The notes beneath the pieces were generated by a model, which was not told the origin of the DNA, ran no database searches, and saw only the letters and a list, made by a program, of their open reading frames with translations. 64,000 nucleotides of DNA from positions 1 through 64,000 of the forward strand of contig JAWWPY010000512.1 in assembly GCA_033854735.1 (NCBI GenBank), read 5' to 3'. The DNA is from JAWWPY01 sp033854735. GTDB taxonomy: Bacteria > Actinomycetota > Actinomycetes > Streptosporangiales > Streptosporangiaceae. The stretch's first letter is position 1; each line of letters opens with the position of its first letter. Below, in pieces: positions 25,531-33,257 of the stretch. The position numbers and the translations under genes were made by a program.

Positions 25531-26301
25531 TCAGGTGCCGCTGGTGTCGATGAGGGCGCCGAGGCCGTCGATGACGCGCTGCAGGCCGAAGGTGTAGGCG
25601 TGGTCGGGGTCATAGGCGCCGCCGTGGGCGGCGCCCGCGGCGGCGCCGACGCGGGCGGCGGTGGGGTACTTCGTCTCGTCGAAGACCCGGGCGAGCAGGG
25701 GGGCGTTGGCGGCCCACCACTGCTCCTCGCTCATCGCGCTGTCCTGCCGGGCGGCGGCCGCCTCGGCGGCCGAGCGCGCCGCGGCCTGGACGAAGCCGAG
25801 CAGGAAGGTCAGAGCCGCGTCCATTTCGATGTCGTCGAGCCCGAGGCCCTCGAACACGGAAAGTTCGTGCTCGTATTTGGCCATGAGCCCGGGGCCGAGC
25901 GGGGGGCGGCTGGTGGAGACCTCGGCGATCCAGGAGTGCTGGGTGAACAGGTCCCGGTTCTGCTGGGCGATGGCGGCCACGCGCTCGCGCCACGGTGTGC
26001 CGGACAGGTCGCCGCGGGGCATCTGGCGGTAGACCGTGTCGAGCATCAGGTCGAGCAGTTCGGCCTTGCCGGGCACGTAGGTGTACAGCGACATCGGCAC
26101 CACGCCCAGGACCTGGGCGACCGCGCGCATCGTGACGGAACCCAGGCCGTCGCTGTCCGCCAGGGCGATCGCGGCCGCGGCAACCCGCTCGACGCTCAGG
26201 CCCTGGCGCGGTCCGCGCCGGGAGCCCGCGGGGCCGGGCTCGCGCCAGAGCAACTGAAGGGTGCGTGCGGGGTCGCCGGCGCTGCTGTGCTCGGTGGGCA
26301 T
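25531..26301 (-). CDS. TetR/AcrR family repressor
   Basis: A 256-residue repressor. The HTH is at about residues 30-75 (LSVERVAAAAIALADSDGLGSVTMRAVAQVLGVVPMSLYTYVPGKAELLDLMLD), followed by the TetR_C_1 ligand domain found in tetracycline-repressor-like proteins (WRERVAAIAQQNRDLFTQHSWIAEVSTSRPPLGPG). It is divergent from a VOC-fold gene; two strong operators lie between them. The ATG at 26301 follows GGGAGGAT. It probably controls itself and the VOC gene. Confidence 0.93.
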   Translation of the reverse strand: MPTEHSSAGDPARTLQLLWREPGPAGSRRGPRQGLSVERVAAAAIALADSDGLGSVTMRAVAQVLGVVPMSLYTYVPGKAELLDLMLDTVYRQMPRGDLSGTPWRERVAAIAQQNRDLFTQHSWIAEVSTSRPPLGPGLMAKYEHELSVFEGLGLDDIEMDAALTFLLGFVQAAARSAAEAAAARQDSAMSEEQWWAANAPLLARVFDETKYPTAARVGAAAGAAHGGAYDPDHAYTFGLQRVIDGLGALIDTSGT

Positions 26302-26327
26302 GGGAACATCCTCCCGCGCGCTTTTAC

Positions 26328-26354
26328 TGTACGAAGTACATTGTACGATGTACT
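26328..26354. promoter_or_regulatory. Tandem TetR operators TGTACGAAGTACA and TGTACGATGTACT
   Basis: Two near-identical 13-bp dyads of the form GTACGANGTAC (26328-26340 and 26342-26354), one base apart, in the AT-rich spacer between the TetR gene and the VOC gene. TetR repressors with this domain type often bind GTAC-based palindromes, so the site probably represses both genes. Confidence 0.75.
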
Positions 26355-26397
26355 CTATTGATTGCCGTCCTGCTCGCCCACCCCGAGGAGCTTGCCC

Positions 26398-26787
26398 GTG
26401 CAGATCACCGCTTCCGCCGTATCCCTCAACGTCGCCGACGTGCCCGCCTCCGCGGCGTTCCTGACCAGCCACTTCGGCTTCCGGCAGGAAATGGCCGCCG
26501 ACGGCTTCGCCTCCCTGGCCCGCCCGGACGCCGGGATGAACGTCGTATTCCTGCGCCGCGGCCTGCCCTTGCTGCCTGACGACCAGCGCAACACCCACGC
26601 CGCCGGCCTGATCCTGGCGTTCGTCGTCGAGGACCTCGAGGGTGAACTGGCCCGCCTGCGCGAGGAGGGCGTGCCCATCACCATGCCGCTGCGCGAAGAG
26701 CCCTGGGGCGAGCGCGCGTTCCAGGTCACCGATCCCAATGGCGTCATCGTCCAGCTCCTCGACTGGAACGCGGCCGGCCGCCAGTGA
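26398..26787 (+). CDS. VOC-fold (glyoxalase/bleomycin-resistance) protein
   Basis: A 129-residue protein with paired beta-alpha-beta-beta-beta modules (ASAVSLNVADVPASAAFLTSHFGFRQ and GLILAFVVEDLEGELARLREEGVPI) and the metal-binding end WGERAFQVTDPNGVIVQLLDW, where the Glu of VQLLDW-type ends is replaced by Gln. Relatives bind antibiotics or catalyse isomerisations. The GTG at 26398 follows GAGGAG at 8 bases; an ATG 36 bases earlier lacks a site. Divergent from TetR and probably its target. Confidence 0.85.
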   Translation: MQITASAVSLNVADVPASAAFLTSHFGFRQEMAADGFASLARPDAGMNVVFLRRGLPLLPDDQRNTHAAGLILAFVVEDLEGELARLREEGVPITMPLREEPWGERAFQVTDPNGVIVQLLDWNAAGRQ

Positions 26788-26887
26788 TTGAGCTGCCGGG
26801 CGGCGGCCCGGCAGCCCGACCCGGACGTGTCCCAATTTGGAGCGCACGCCGACCCACCATCCCGCACTACACACGGAGAGGCACGTT

Positions 26888-27055
26888 GTGACCGAGCGGA
26901 CCACCAGGCGCTGGCGCGGCCTCAAGCACATCCGGCGGCCCAGGACCCGGCGAGGCTGGCTGATCACCATCGCTGCCAGCGGCGCGATCCTCGCACTCAA
27001 GCTCATCCTGGGCCTCGGCGTTCTCGCCTTGCTCGTGCACCTGCTGACGCATTGA
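26888..27055 (+). CDS. Small single-span membrane protein
   Basis: A 55-residue ORF with a very basic N-terminal half (RTTRRWRGLKHIRRPRTRRG) followed by one hydrophobic helix (WLITIAASGAILALKLILGLGVLALLVHLL, about 23 residues in the core). The GTG has GGAGAGG 8 bases upstream. The positive-inside rule puts the basic end in the cytoplasm. It follows the VOC gene by 100 bp on the same strand. No family is recognised; composition and ribosome site support a real gene. Confidence 0.6.
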   Translation: MTERTTRRWRGLKHIRRPRTRRGWLITIAASGAILALKLILGLGVLALLVHLLTH

Positions 27056-27243
27056 CCAAAACCCGGGCGCCCACTGGCGCCTGCCTAGCGGCGGGATGTT
27101 CTCGCACGGCGATGCCCGAGTAGGACATGGGCGCCGCGTCGATGCAGCCGGCGCAGGACTGGCCAGCGGGCTCGGCTCACGACCGCCAAGGCAGCGGGGA
27201 GACTGGCAGAATCTCAGTCTCCGGGTCGCTCGAAGGGAAACAC

Positions 27244-27996
27244 ATGGAGGCAGTCGCCGTTGTCACCGGCGCCAGCAGCGGGATCGGCGCGGCCACCGCG
27301 CTTCGGCTGGCCGCCGCCGGCTACCACGTAGTGCTGGCGGCCAGGCGCGCTGACCGCGTCGATGACCTGGCCGCGCGGATCCGCGCCGACGGGGGCCGGG
27401 CGGACGCCCGGACCCTGGACGTCACTGACCGGGCCGCGGTCGACGCGTTCGCGAACTCACTGGACCGCTGTGACGTCCTGGTCAACAACGCGGGGGGCGC
27501 CTTCGGCGGCGAAACCGTGGCCGAGTCCGACCCAGCGGACTGGCGGGCCATGTTCGAGGTCAATGTGATGGGCACGCTGCACGTCACCCAGGCGCTGCTG
27601 CCCAAGCTCATCGCGAGCGGTGATGGCACCATCGTGGTGATGGGCTCCACCGCGGGCCTGATCGCCTACGAGGGCGGTGGCGGCTACGTCGCCGCCAAGC
27701 ACGGTGAGCACGCGATCGCCGCGACGCTGCGGCTGGAGCTGTGCGGCGAGCCGGTCCGGGTCATCGAGATCGCGCCCGGCATGGTCCGCACGGACGAGTT
27801 CGCGGTCAAGCGTTTCCGCGGAAACGCCGAGCAGGCCGCCGCCGTGTACCGGGGGGTGGCCGAACCGCTCACCGCGGACGACGTGGCCGACACGGTCAGC
27901 TGGGCGGTCACCCGCCCACCGCACGTCAACGTGGACCTGCTGGTGCTCCGCCCGCGGGCCCAGGCGGCGCAGCACAAGGTGTGCCGCGACCCCTGA
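27244..27996 (+). CDS. Short-chain dehydrogenase/reductase (SDR)
   Basis: A 250-residue classical SDR: cofactor loop VTGASSGIGAAT (residues 8-19), NNAG at about 81-84, catalytic Ser in VMGSTAGL and YVAAK at the active site (Tyr about 148, Lys about 152), ending in a substrate loop. It resembles the YdfG group that reduces 3-hydroxy acids or serine-like compounds. The ATG at 27244 is preceded by GAAGGGA. A parS-like palindrome falls inside the gene (27810) and encodes part of the substrate loop (KRFRGNAEQ). Confidence 0.93.
   Translation: MEAVAVVTGASSGIGAATALRLAAAGYHVVLAARRADRVDDLAARIRADGGRADARTLDVTDRAAVDAFANSLDRCDVLVNNAGGAFGGETVAESDPADWRAMFEVNVMGTLHVTQALLPKLIASGDGTIVVMGSTAGLIAYEGGGGYVAAKHGEHAIAATLRLELCGEPVRVIEIAPGMVRTDEFAVKRFRGNAEQAAAVYRGVAEPLTADDVADTVSWAVTRPPHVNVDLLVLRPRAQAAQHKVCRDP
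27810..27827. repeat. Third copy of the parS/Noc-like 18-bp palindrome, inside a gene
   Basis: GCGTTTCCGCGGAAACGC, identical to the copy at 3680-3697, within the SDR coding sequence. Conservation to the base inside a coding region, where codons could vary, supports selection on the DNA site itself. Confidence 0.8.
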
Positions 27997-28029
27997 CCAC
28001 GAACCAGCCCAGCCGGTCACGGCGCCCGG

Positions 28030-28701
28030 TCACGGGGACAGCGGCCAGCTCACCGCGGTGAGGTCGGCGACCACCCGGTCCGCCGCGGACAGGTCACCTG
28101 GCTCGTGCGTCGTGGCCACCGCCACGCAGTACATTCCGGCCGCCTTCACCGCCGCCACCCCGGCCGGGGCATCCTCGAAGCCCACGCACGCGGCGGCCTC
28201 GACGCCGAGGGACCGGCAGGCCCGGGCGTAACCCTCCGGATCGGGCTTGCCGACCTCGACGTCCCCGGCCGTCACCACCACCGCGAACGCGGCGCGCAAG
28301 CCGAGCAAGGTGAGGGTCCGTTCGGCATAACGGCGCCCCGCCGAGGTGACCAGGCCCAGCGGCAGGCCGTGCGCACGGAGGTCACGGACCAGCTCGACGG
28401 CGCCGGGCATCGGCGCCAGCGGCGGCAGCCCCCGATCATGGAACTGGGCGGAAGCCTCGGCCATCAGCACGGCCGGGTCGTGGCCGGGCACGCCCTCGGC
28501 CAGCAGGCCCAGGACATCCGCGCCCCGCCGTCCCACGAACGAGCGGATCAGCGCGTCGTCCGACGCCACCCCGCGCGCTGCGAAAACCCGGCGCCAGGCG
28601 GCGTCGCTTCGTGACTCGCTGTCCACCAGCGTGCCGTCGAGGTCGAACACGACCGCGCGGAAGGGCCCCGCTGCCGCACCCGCTGTCATATCTGCGCGCA
28701 T
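28030..28701 (-). CDS. HAD-IA phosphatase, beta-phosphoglucomutase-like
   Basis: A 223-residue phosphatase with an intact motif I FDLDGTLVDS (nucleophile Asp at about 20), cap residues, motif II LVTSAG, Lys in EVGKPDPEGYARA and motif III VGFEDAPAGVAAVKAAGM. This is the sugar-phosphate subfamily (PGMB/GPH-like). Its ATG overlaps the stop of the SIS gene. In an amino-sugar operon it probably removes phosphate from a hexose- or hexosamine-phosphate. Confidence 0.93.
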   Translation of the reverse strand: MRADMTAGAAAGPFRAVVFDLDGTLVDSESRSDAAWRRVFAARGVASDDALIRSFVGRRGADVLGLLAEGVPGHDPAVLMAEASAQFHDRGLPPLAPMPGAVELVRDLRAHGLPLGLVTSAGRRYAERTLTLLGLRAAFAVVVTAGDVEVGKPDPEGYARACRSLGVEAAACVGFEDAPAGVAAVKAAGMYCVAVATTHEPGDLSAADRVVADLTAVSWPLSP

Positions 28702-29747
28702 CAGGCCGTCTGGGTGACCTTGCTCAGCCCGCGTGGACTGTCCGGGTCGATGCCCCGGCGGCGCGCCAGGGCCTCAGTGAGCAACTGGCCCGGCACGATC
28801 AGGCCGAGTGGGGCCAGCCACTCCGGCAGTCGCGGCCCGGCCAGCACGCGGCTGCTGGCCTCGGCCAGGCCCGGGCCGCCGCCGATCCCGTACGCCTGCG
28901 CCCCGGCCGCCCTGACCCGCCGGGCCAGGTCGACGGTGCCCGCCAGCACCGGGCCGGAGTCCGCAGCCACGATGATCGCCGGGGTCTGCGCGTCCACCAC
29001 CGCCATCGGCCCGTGCAGCAGATCGGCGTACGACAGCCCCATCGCGTGCAGATAGCACGCCTCCTTGAGCTTGAGCGCGAGTTCCAGCGCCGCCGAATAG
29101 GCGAGCCCGCGCCCGGAGACCACCACACCGGCCGCCCCGGCCAGCTCCGCCACGATCGGCTCCACATCCACGCCCTCGGCCAGCATCCGGTCGATCTCGT
29201 CGGGGACCCCTCGCAGCTCACCGGCATCCAGGTCCGCGCCCAGGCCGATCGCCATCACCGCCAGCGCGGCGAGTTGGGTGGTGAAGGTCTTGGTCGCGGG
29301 AACAGCCCGTTCCGGGCCGGCCTCGGTGACGAAGGCCACCTCGGCCGCGGCGGCGAGCGGCGACCCCGCGCCGTTGGTGATGGCCAGTGTCCTGGCGCCG
29401 CACTCGGCCGCCCAGGCCAGGGTGTCCACGATCTCCTCGGTCCGCCCGGACTGGGAGAGGGCCACGGCCAGGACGCCGGACAGGTCGAGCCGCCGGCGGT
29501 AGCAGGTGGCGATCGACGGCGAGGCCAGCGTGGCCAGCATTCCCGCGTGCGCCTGCACCAGGTAACTGCCGTAAACCGCGGCGTTGTCCGAGGTCCCGCG
29601 GGCAATCAGGAGCACCTGGCGCAGGCCGGCGGCGAGCCGCCCGATTTCACCGCTGCGCGGGAGCAGCGCGTCCAGGGTGGCCCGCAGCGCCACGGGCTGC
29701 TCGGAGATCTCGGCCCTCATCGCGGTGCTGCCCGGTGGAAGATTCAC
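28701..29747 (-). CDS. SIS-domain amino-sugar isomerase/deaminase
   Basis: A 348-residue protein of two SIS sugar-isomerase domains (about 45-175 and 200-330), like the second half of glucosamine-6-phosphate synthase and the AgaS/GlmS-like deaminases. Signatures: LIARGTSDNAAVYG, VLAVALSQSGRTEEIVDTL (phosphosugar loop), ITNGAGSPLAAAAE and ELALKLKEACYLHAMGLSYADLLHGPMAVVD. No glutaminase domain, so it probably deaminates or isomerises a hexosamine-6-phosphate made by NagA. Overlaps nagA and the HAD gene by 1-4 bp. Confidence 0.9.
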   Translation of the reverse strand: MNLPPGSTAMRAEISEQPVALRATLDALLPRSGEIGRLAAGLRQVLLIARGTSDNAAVYGSYLVQAHAGMLATLASPSIATCYRRRLDLSGVLAVALSQSGRTEEIVDTLAWAAECGARTLAITNGAGSPLAAAAEVAFVTEAGPERAVPATKTFTTQLAALAVMAIGLGADLDAGELRGVPDEIDRMLAEGVDVEPIVAELAGAAGVVVSGRGLAYSAALELALKLKEACYLHAMGLSYADLLHGPMAVVDAQTPAIIVAADSGPVLAGTVDLARRVRAAGAQAYGIGGGPGLAEASSRVLAGPRLPEWLAPLGLIVPGQLLTEALARRRGIDPDSPRGLSKVTQTA

Positions 29748-30919
29748 GGATACACCCTCTCACCATCGATCCAGGTCCCCTGCGTGCGCAGGCCGTCGTC
29801 GAGCCACGCCATGTCGGCGGCGGCGCCCGGGGCCAGGCGGCCCAGGTCGGGCCGGCCGATCAGGTCGGCGGGGACGCGGGTCGCCGCGGCCACGGCCACG
29901 GCCAGGCTCACCCCCACCGACACCGTGTTGGCCACCGCCCGGTCCATCCGCAGCGCGGAGCCAGCCAGCCCCCCGTCAGGCCGGCGCGGTGGCACGCCCT
30001 CCCCCGGCGGCAGTTCGATCGGCTCGCCGCCCAGCAGGTACTGGCCGGCGGGCATGCCAGCACACGCCGATGCGTCGGTGACCAGGCAGATCCGGCCCGG
30101 CGCGGCCGCGAAGGCGATCATGCACGCCTCGCGGCAGGCATGGTGCAGATCGGCGATGAGCCCGCTGGTCAGGCGATGGTCGGTGAGCGCCCGCCCGGTC
30201 ACGCCGGGCTCATAGGAACCGAGCGGGCGCTGGCCGTTGAACACGTGGGTGACCATGCGCGCGCCCGCGGCGGCCGCCCGCGCCACCTGCTCGCCGGTGG
30301 CATCGCTGTGCCCGACACTGACCACGACCCCCGCTCCGGTCAGCCGCTCGATGGCCGCCAGGCCGCCCTCCGCCTCCGGGGCCAGGGTGACCAGCCTGAG
30401 CACGCCCGCCCCCGCTGCCAGCAACTCCCCGACCGCCGCCGGCGCCGCCGGGACGATCCAGTCGGCGTTGTGCGCGCCCCGGCGGGCCGCCGAGATGAAC
30501 GGTCCCTCCACGTGCACGCCGAGCACCCGTGCCGCGCCGCGAGGCATCCCCGCAACGATCGATGCAACGCAACGAAGCTCCGCCGCCAGCTCAGCGAGCG
30601 GAGCCGTGATGAAGGTCGGCAGGAATGCCGTGGTCCCCGTTTCCGGCAGGCGGCCCCCGACGAGTGCCCAGCCGTCCGGGTCGGCCTCGCTCATCTCGAC
30701 CCCGTAGTACCCGTTGACCTGCAGATCCACGAAACCGGGCAGGAGCACACCGGTGGCCAGCTCGACATCGGGCCGACCCGGCGGCGGCCCGGCGCCGACC
30801 GCACTGATCCGGCCGGCGGTGACCGCCACGTACCCGGGGTCCAGGACACCGGTTCCGGCTGCGGCCGGGATCACCCGGGGCGCACTGATCAGCAGGTCGG
30901 CCACGCGAGAGGCCCCCAT
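29744..30919 (-). CDS. nagA: N-acetylglucosamine-6-phosphate deacetylase
   Basis: Removes acetate from GlcNAc-6-phosphate, the first committed step of amino-sugar use and cell-wall recycling. The 391-residue amidohydrolase shows the NagA set: LLPGFVDLQVNGYYG (residues 59-73), metal-binding Glu in VHVEGPFI, His in SVGHSDA, His in VTHVFNGQRPLG, and catalytic Asp in LVTDASACAGM, with DLHH between. It is the first gene of a three-gene operon with SIS isomerase and HAD phosphatase. Regulation is not visible; no GntR/NagR site was recognised. Confidence 0.95.
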   Translation of the reverse strand: MGASRVADLLISAPRVIPAAAGTGVLDPGYVAVTAGRISAVGAGPPPGRPDVELATGVLLPGFVDLQVNGYYGVEMSEADPDGWALVGGRLPETGTTAFLPTFITAPLAELAAELRCVASIVAGMPRGAARVLGVHVEGPFISAARRGAHNADWIVPAAPAAVGELLAAGAGVLRLVTLAPEAEGGLAAIERLTGAGVVVSVGHSDATGEQVARAAAAGARMVTHVFNGQRPLGSYEPGVTGRALTDHRLTSGLIADLHHACREACMIAFAAAPGRICLVTDASACAGMPAGQYLLGGEPIELPPGEGVPPRRPDGGLAGSALRMDRAVANTVSVGVSLAVAVAAATRVPADLIGRPDLGRLAPGAAADMAWLDDGLRTQGTWIDGERVYP

Positions 30920-30924
30920 CGCCC

Positions 30925-31041
30925 GTGGTAGTCAGGGATTGATGTCGTAGTCAGGAATTGACCTCGTGGTCAGAGGCTGATGTTGTGGTCAGAGGCTGAT
31001 GTTGTGGTCAGAGGCTGATGCCGTGGTCAGATGTTGATGTG
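30925..31041. repeat. 19-bp tandem repeat running into the aldo/keto reductase stop
   Basis: Six units; the central three are GTGGTCAGAGGCTGATGTT (30966, 30985, and 31004 with its last bases changed). The first unit is lengthened to 22 bp. The array lies between nagA and the aldo/keto reductase and continues through the latter's stop codon (31027). The period is not divisible by three. Confidence 0.9.
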
Positions 31042-32007
31042 AGGCATGAAGTCGGCGGGATAGCGCTCGCCGACCGCGGCGCCGCGCGGCGCGGCGGCGT
31101 CGATCTCCGCCAGGTCACCGTCGGTCAGCCCGACCCCGGCCGCGGCCACGTTCTGCTCCAGGTAGGAACGCCGTTTGGTGCCTGGGATGGCCACGATGTC
31201 CGTGCCCTGGGCCAGCACCCAGGCCAGCGCCAGCTGGGCCGGGGTGATCCCCTTGGCCGCGGCGAGTTCGGAGACCTTGGCCGCCAGGGCGAGATTGGCG
31301 GCCAGATTGTCGCCCTGGAAGCGGGGGGCCCGGCTGCGGAAGTCGCCCTCACCGAAGTCATCCGGGCCGGTGAGCGAGCCGGTGAGCAGCCCCCGGCCGA
31401 GCGGGCTGTAGGCGACCAGGCCGATGCCGAGTTCCCGCAGGACGCCGAGCAGTTCGTCCTCGGGATCCCGGCTGAAGATCGAATACTCGTACTGCCCGGC
31501 GGCGATCGGGTGCACCGCGTGCGCCCGCCGCACGGTGGCCGGGGCGGCCTCCGAGATGCCGAGGAAGCGCACCTTGCCCGCGGCGACGAGCTCGCCCATC
31601 GCGCCCCAGGTCTCCTCGACGGGCACGTCGCGGTCCACCCGGTGCTGGTAGTACAGGTCGATGTGCTCGACGCCCAGCCGGTCCAGCGACGCGTCGCAGG
31701 CCGCGCGGACGTACTCCGGGCGGCCGTTGACCGTCCGGCTGCCGTCCGGCCTCCGCTCGTTCCCGAACTTGGTGGCCAGCACCACCTCGTCCCTGCGGCC
31801 CTTGATGGCCCCGCCGACCAGCCGCTCGTTAGTGAAGGGGCCGTACGCGTCGGCCGTGTCGAGGAGGGTCACGCCCAGGTCGAGGGCGCGGTGGATGGTG
31901 GCCACCGACTCCTCGTCATCCCCCGCGCCGTAGGACTGGCTCATGCCCATGCAGCCCAGGCCCAGTTCGGTCACGTTCATGCCCTGGCCCAGCGTGCGCT
32001 CTTCCAT
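31027..32007 (-). CDS. Aldo/keto reductase
   Basis: A 326-residue (beta/alpha)8 NADPH reductase of the AKR13/YajO-like group. The catalytic tetrad is visible: Asp and Tyr in LLDTADAYG (about residues 49-57), Lys in VVLATKFG and His in DLYYQHRVD. The cofactor end is IPGTKRRSYLEQNV. The ATG at 32007 follows GAGAGGCAG. Substrate unknown. Its last codons lie in a tandem repeat, as with several genes here. Confidence 0.95.
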   Translation of the reverse strand: MEERTLGQGMNVTELGLGCMGMSQSYGAGDDEESVATIHRALDLGVTLLDTADAYGPFTNERLVGGAIKGRRDEVVLATKFGNERRPDGSRTVNGRPEYVRAACDASLDRLGVEHIDLYYQHRVDRDVPVEETWGAMGELVAAGKVRFLGISEAAPATVRRAHAVHPIAAGQYEYSIFSRDPEDELLGVLRELGIGLVAYSPLGRGLLTGSLTGPDDFGEGDFRSRAPRFQGDNLAANLALAAKVSELAAAKGITPAQLALAWVLAQGTDIVAIPGTKRRSYLEQNVAAAGVGLTDGDLAEIDAAAPRGAAVGERYPADFMPHINI

Positions 32008-32034
32008 CAGCTGCCTCTCGTGGTGAACCGTGCG

Positions 32035-32120
32035 GGGCCCGTGGCGGGCCCGTGGGATCTCGTGGCGGGCCCGTGGGACCTCGTGGCGGGCCCGTGGGAC
32101 CTCGTGGTGACCCGTGGGAC
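32035..32120. repeat. 21-bp tandem repeat between ku and the aldo/keto reductase
   Basis: Three to four copies of a unit with GGGCCCGTGGGACCTCGTGG, starting after the aldo/keto reductase start codon region on its upstream side. The function is unknown; it occupies the probable promoter of the reductase. Confidence 0.85.
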
Positions 32121-32152
32121 AGAATACTGGCTGGTATCCGTTGCGGAAATTA

Positions 32153-33004
32153 TCAGGCACTGGCCTGGCGCTCGGGCCGGCGTTTGCGGCCGCCGTGGGC
32201 CGGGTCGCCGGTCTCCTCGGCCTGCTGAGCCTGGCCTTCGCGCGCCGCCGCCAGACTCGCCTCGAGCACGTCGGCCAGGCTGCCGGAGCCCGGGCCGCCG
32301 GCCGGCTCCTGCGGCCGGATGACGTCGCGGCCCTGAATCTTGGCCGCCACCAGTTCCTCCAGTGCCTCGCGGTAGCCATCCCGGTATTGCGACGGGTCGA
32401 AGTCCACCGTCATCGAGCTGATCAGGGAGGCGGCCATCTTCATCTCCTGCGGGTGCACCTCGATATCCCCGCCCAGGAACGGGAAGGCCGGCTCGCGGAC
32501 CTCATCGGGCCACAGCAAGGTCTCCAGCACCAGGACCCCAGCCCTGACCCGCAGGGTCGCCAGTGACTCCCGCTGGCGGAGCGCGATCTTGGCCAGCGCC
32601 ACCTTGCCTGACCCCTCCAGCGCGTCCCGCAGCAGGACGTACGCCCGGGCCCCGGTGGGTTCGGGTTCGAGGTAGTAGCTCCGCGCGCAGAGGATGGGAT
32701 CCAGCTGATCGGCGGGGGCGAAGTTGAGCACCTCGATGCTGTGGGTGGTCGGCAACGGCAGGTCGGCCAGGTCGTCGTCGGTGACCAGCACTACCTCGCC
32801 GTGAGGTAATTCATAGCCTTTGACGACCTCCTCGAAGGGGACCTCCGCGCCGTCCACGGAGCAGATCCGGCGGAAGCTGATCCGCCCACCGTCTGTCTTA
32901 TGTACCTGACGGAACGCCACGTCGCGCTGCTCCGTCGCAGCGTAAAGCTTTACCGGAATCTTCACCAGGCCGAACGAGATCGCGCCGTTCCACATGCTCT
33001 GCAT
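32153..33004 (-). CDS. ku: Ku protein of non-homologous end joining
   Basis: Binds double-strand DNA ends and recruits LigD in bacterial NHEJ. The 283-residue protein has the Ku core: MWNGAISFGLVKIPVKLYAATEQRDVAFRQVHKTDGGRISFRRIC, VVLVTDDDL, YYLEPEPTGARAYVLLRDAL, and a short C-terminal tail rich in Lys/Arg/Gln. The C-terminus is of the shorter kind without a long lysine-rich extension. No ligase D, primase or polymerase gene is near it. Confidence 0.96.
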   Translation of the reverse strand: MQSMWNGAISFGLVKIPVKLYAATEQRDVAFRQVHKTDGGRISFRRICSVDGAEVPFEEVVKGYELPHGEVVLVTDDDLADLPLPTTHSIEVLNFAPADQLDPILCARSYYLEPEPTGARAYVLLRDALEGSGKVALAKIALRQRESLATLRVRAGVLVLETLLWPDEVREPAFPFLGGDIEVHPQEMKMAASLISSMTVDFDPSQYRDGYREALEELVAAKIQGRDVIRPQEPAGGPGSGSLADVLEASLAAAREGQAQQAEETGDPAHGGRKRRPERQASA

Positions 33005-33257
33005 GGTGAGTCGATACCCGCTTTGCCTGCGTTCATTGCGTTCCCGGCCGCGCCGCGCCGTCCTACCGGGCCAAGGAGGCCCTCCCCGCTTCCAGGTCCC
33101 GGGCTCGCCGGCCGCGAACTTCCGGCCGGTAAGCGAACATGTGAGTTGTCACGCCTCAGATAGGCGGAATGTGTCTATAGCTGATGCACGTGCACGGGAG
33201 CGTGGCTGTCATGATGAACTCACCGCGTTCGCCCGGCGGGGCGGGGAGGATCATGAC

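Noticed and set aside
25492..26361. A 289-residue plus-strand frame opposite the TetR gene.
   Set aside because: Low-complexity shadow of the repressor gene, no homology-like segment.
28611..30215. Long plus-strand frames over the SIS and nagA genes.
   Set aside because: They are antisense to two well-supported enzymes with complete motifs.
30925..31041. The 19-bp repeat array considered as a CRISPR array.
   Set aside because: Units are contiguous with no variable spacers, and no cas genes are present.
32153..33004. A full NHEJ locus (Ku with LigD).
   Set aside because: Only Ku is present; neighbours are an aldo/keto reductase and an unrelated flavoprotein. LigD may be elsewhere.
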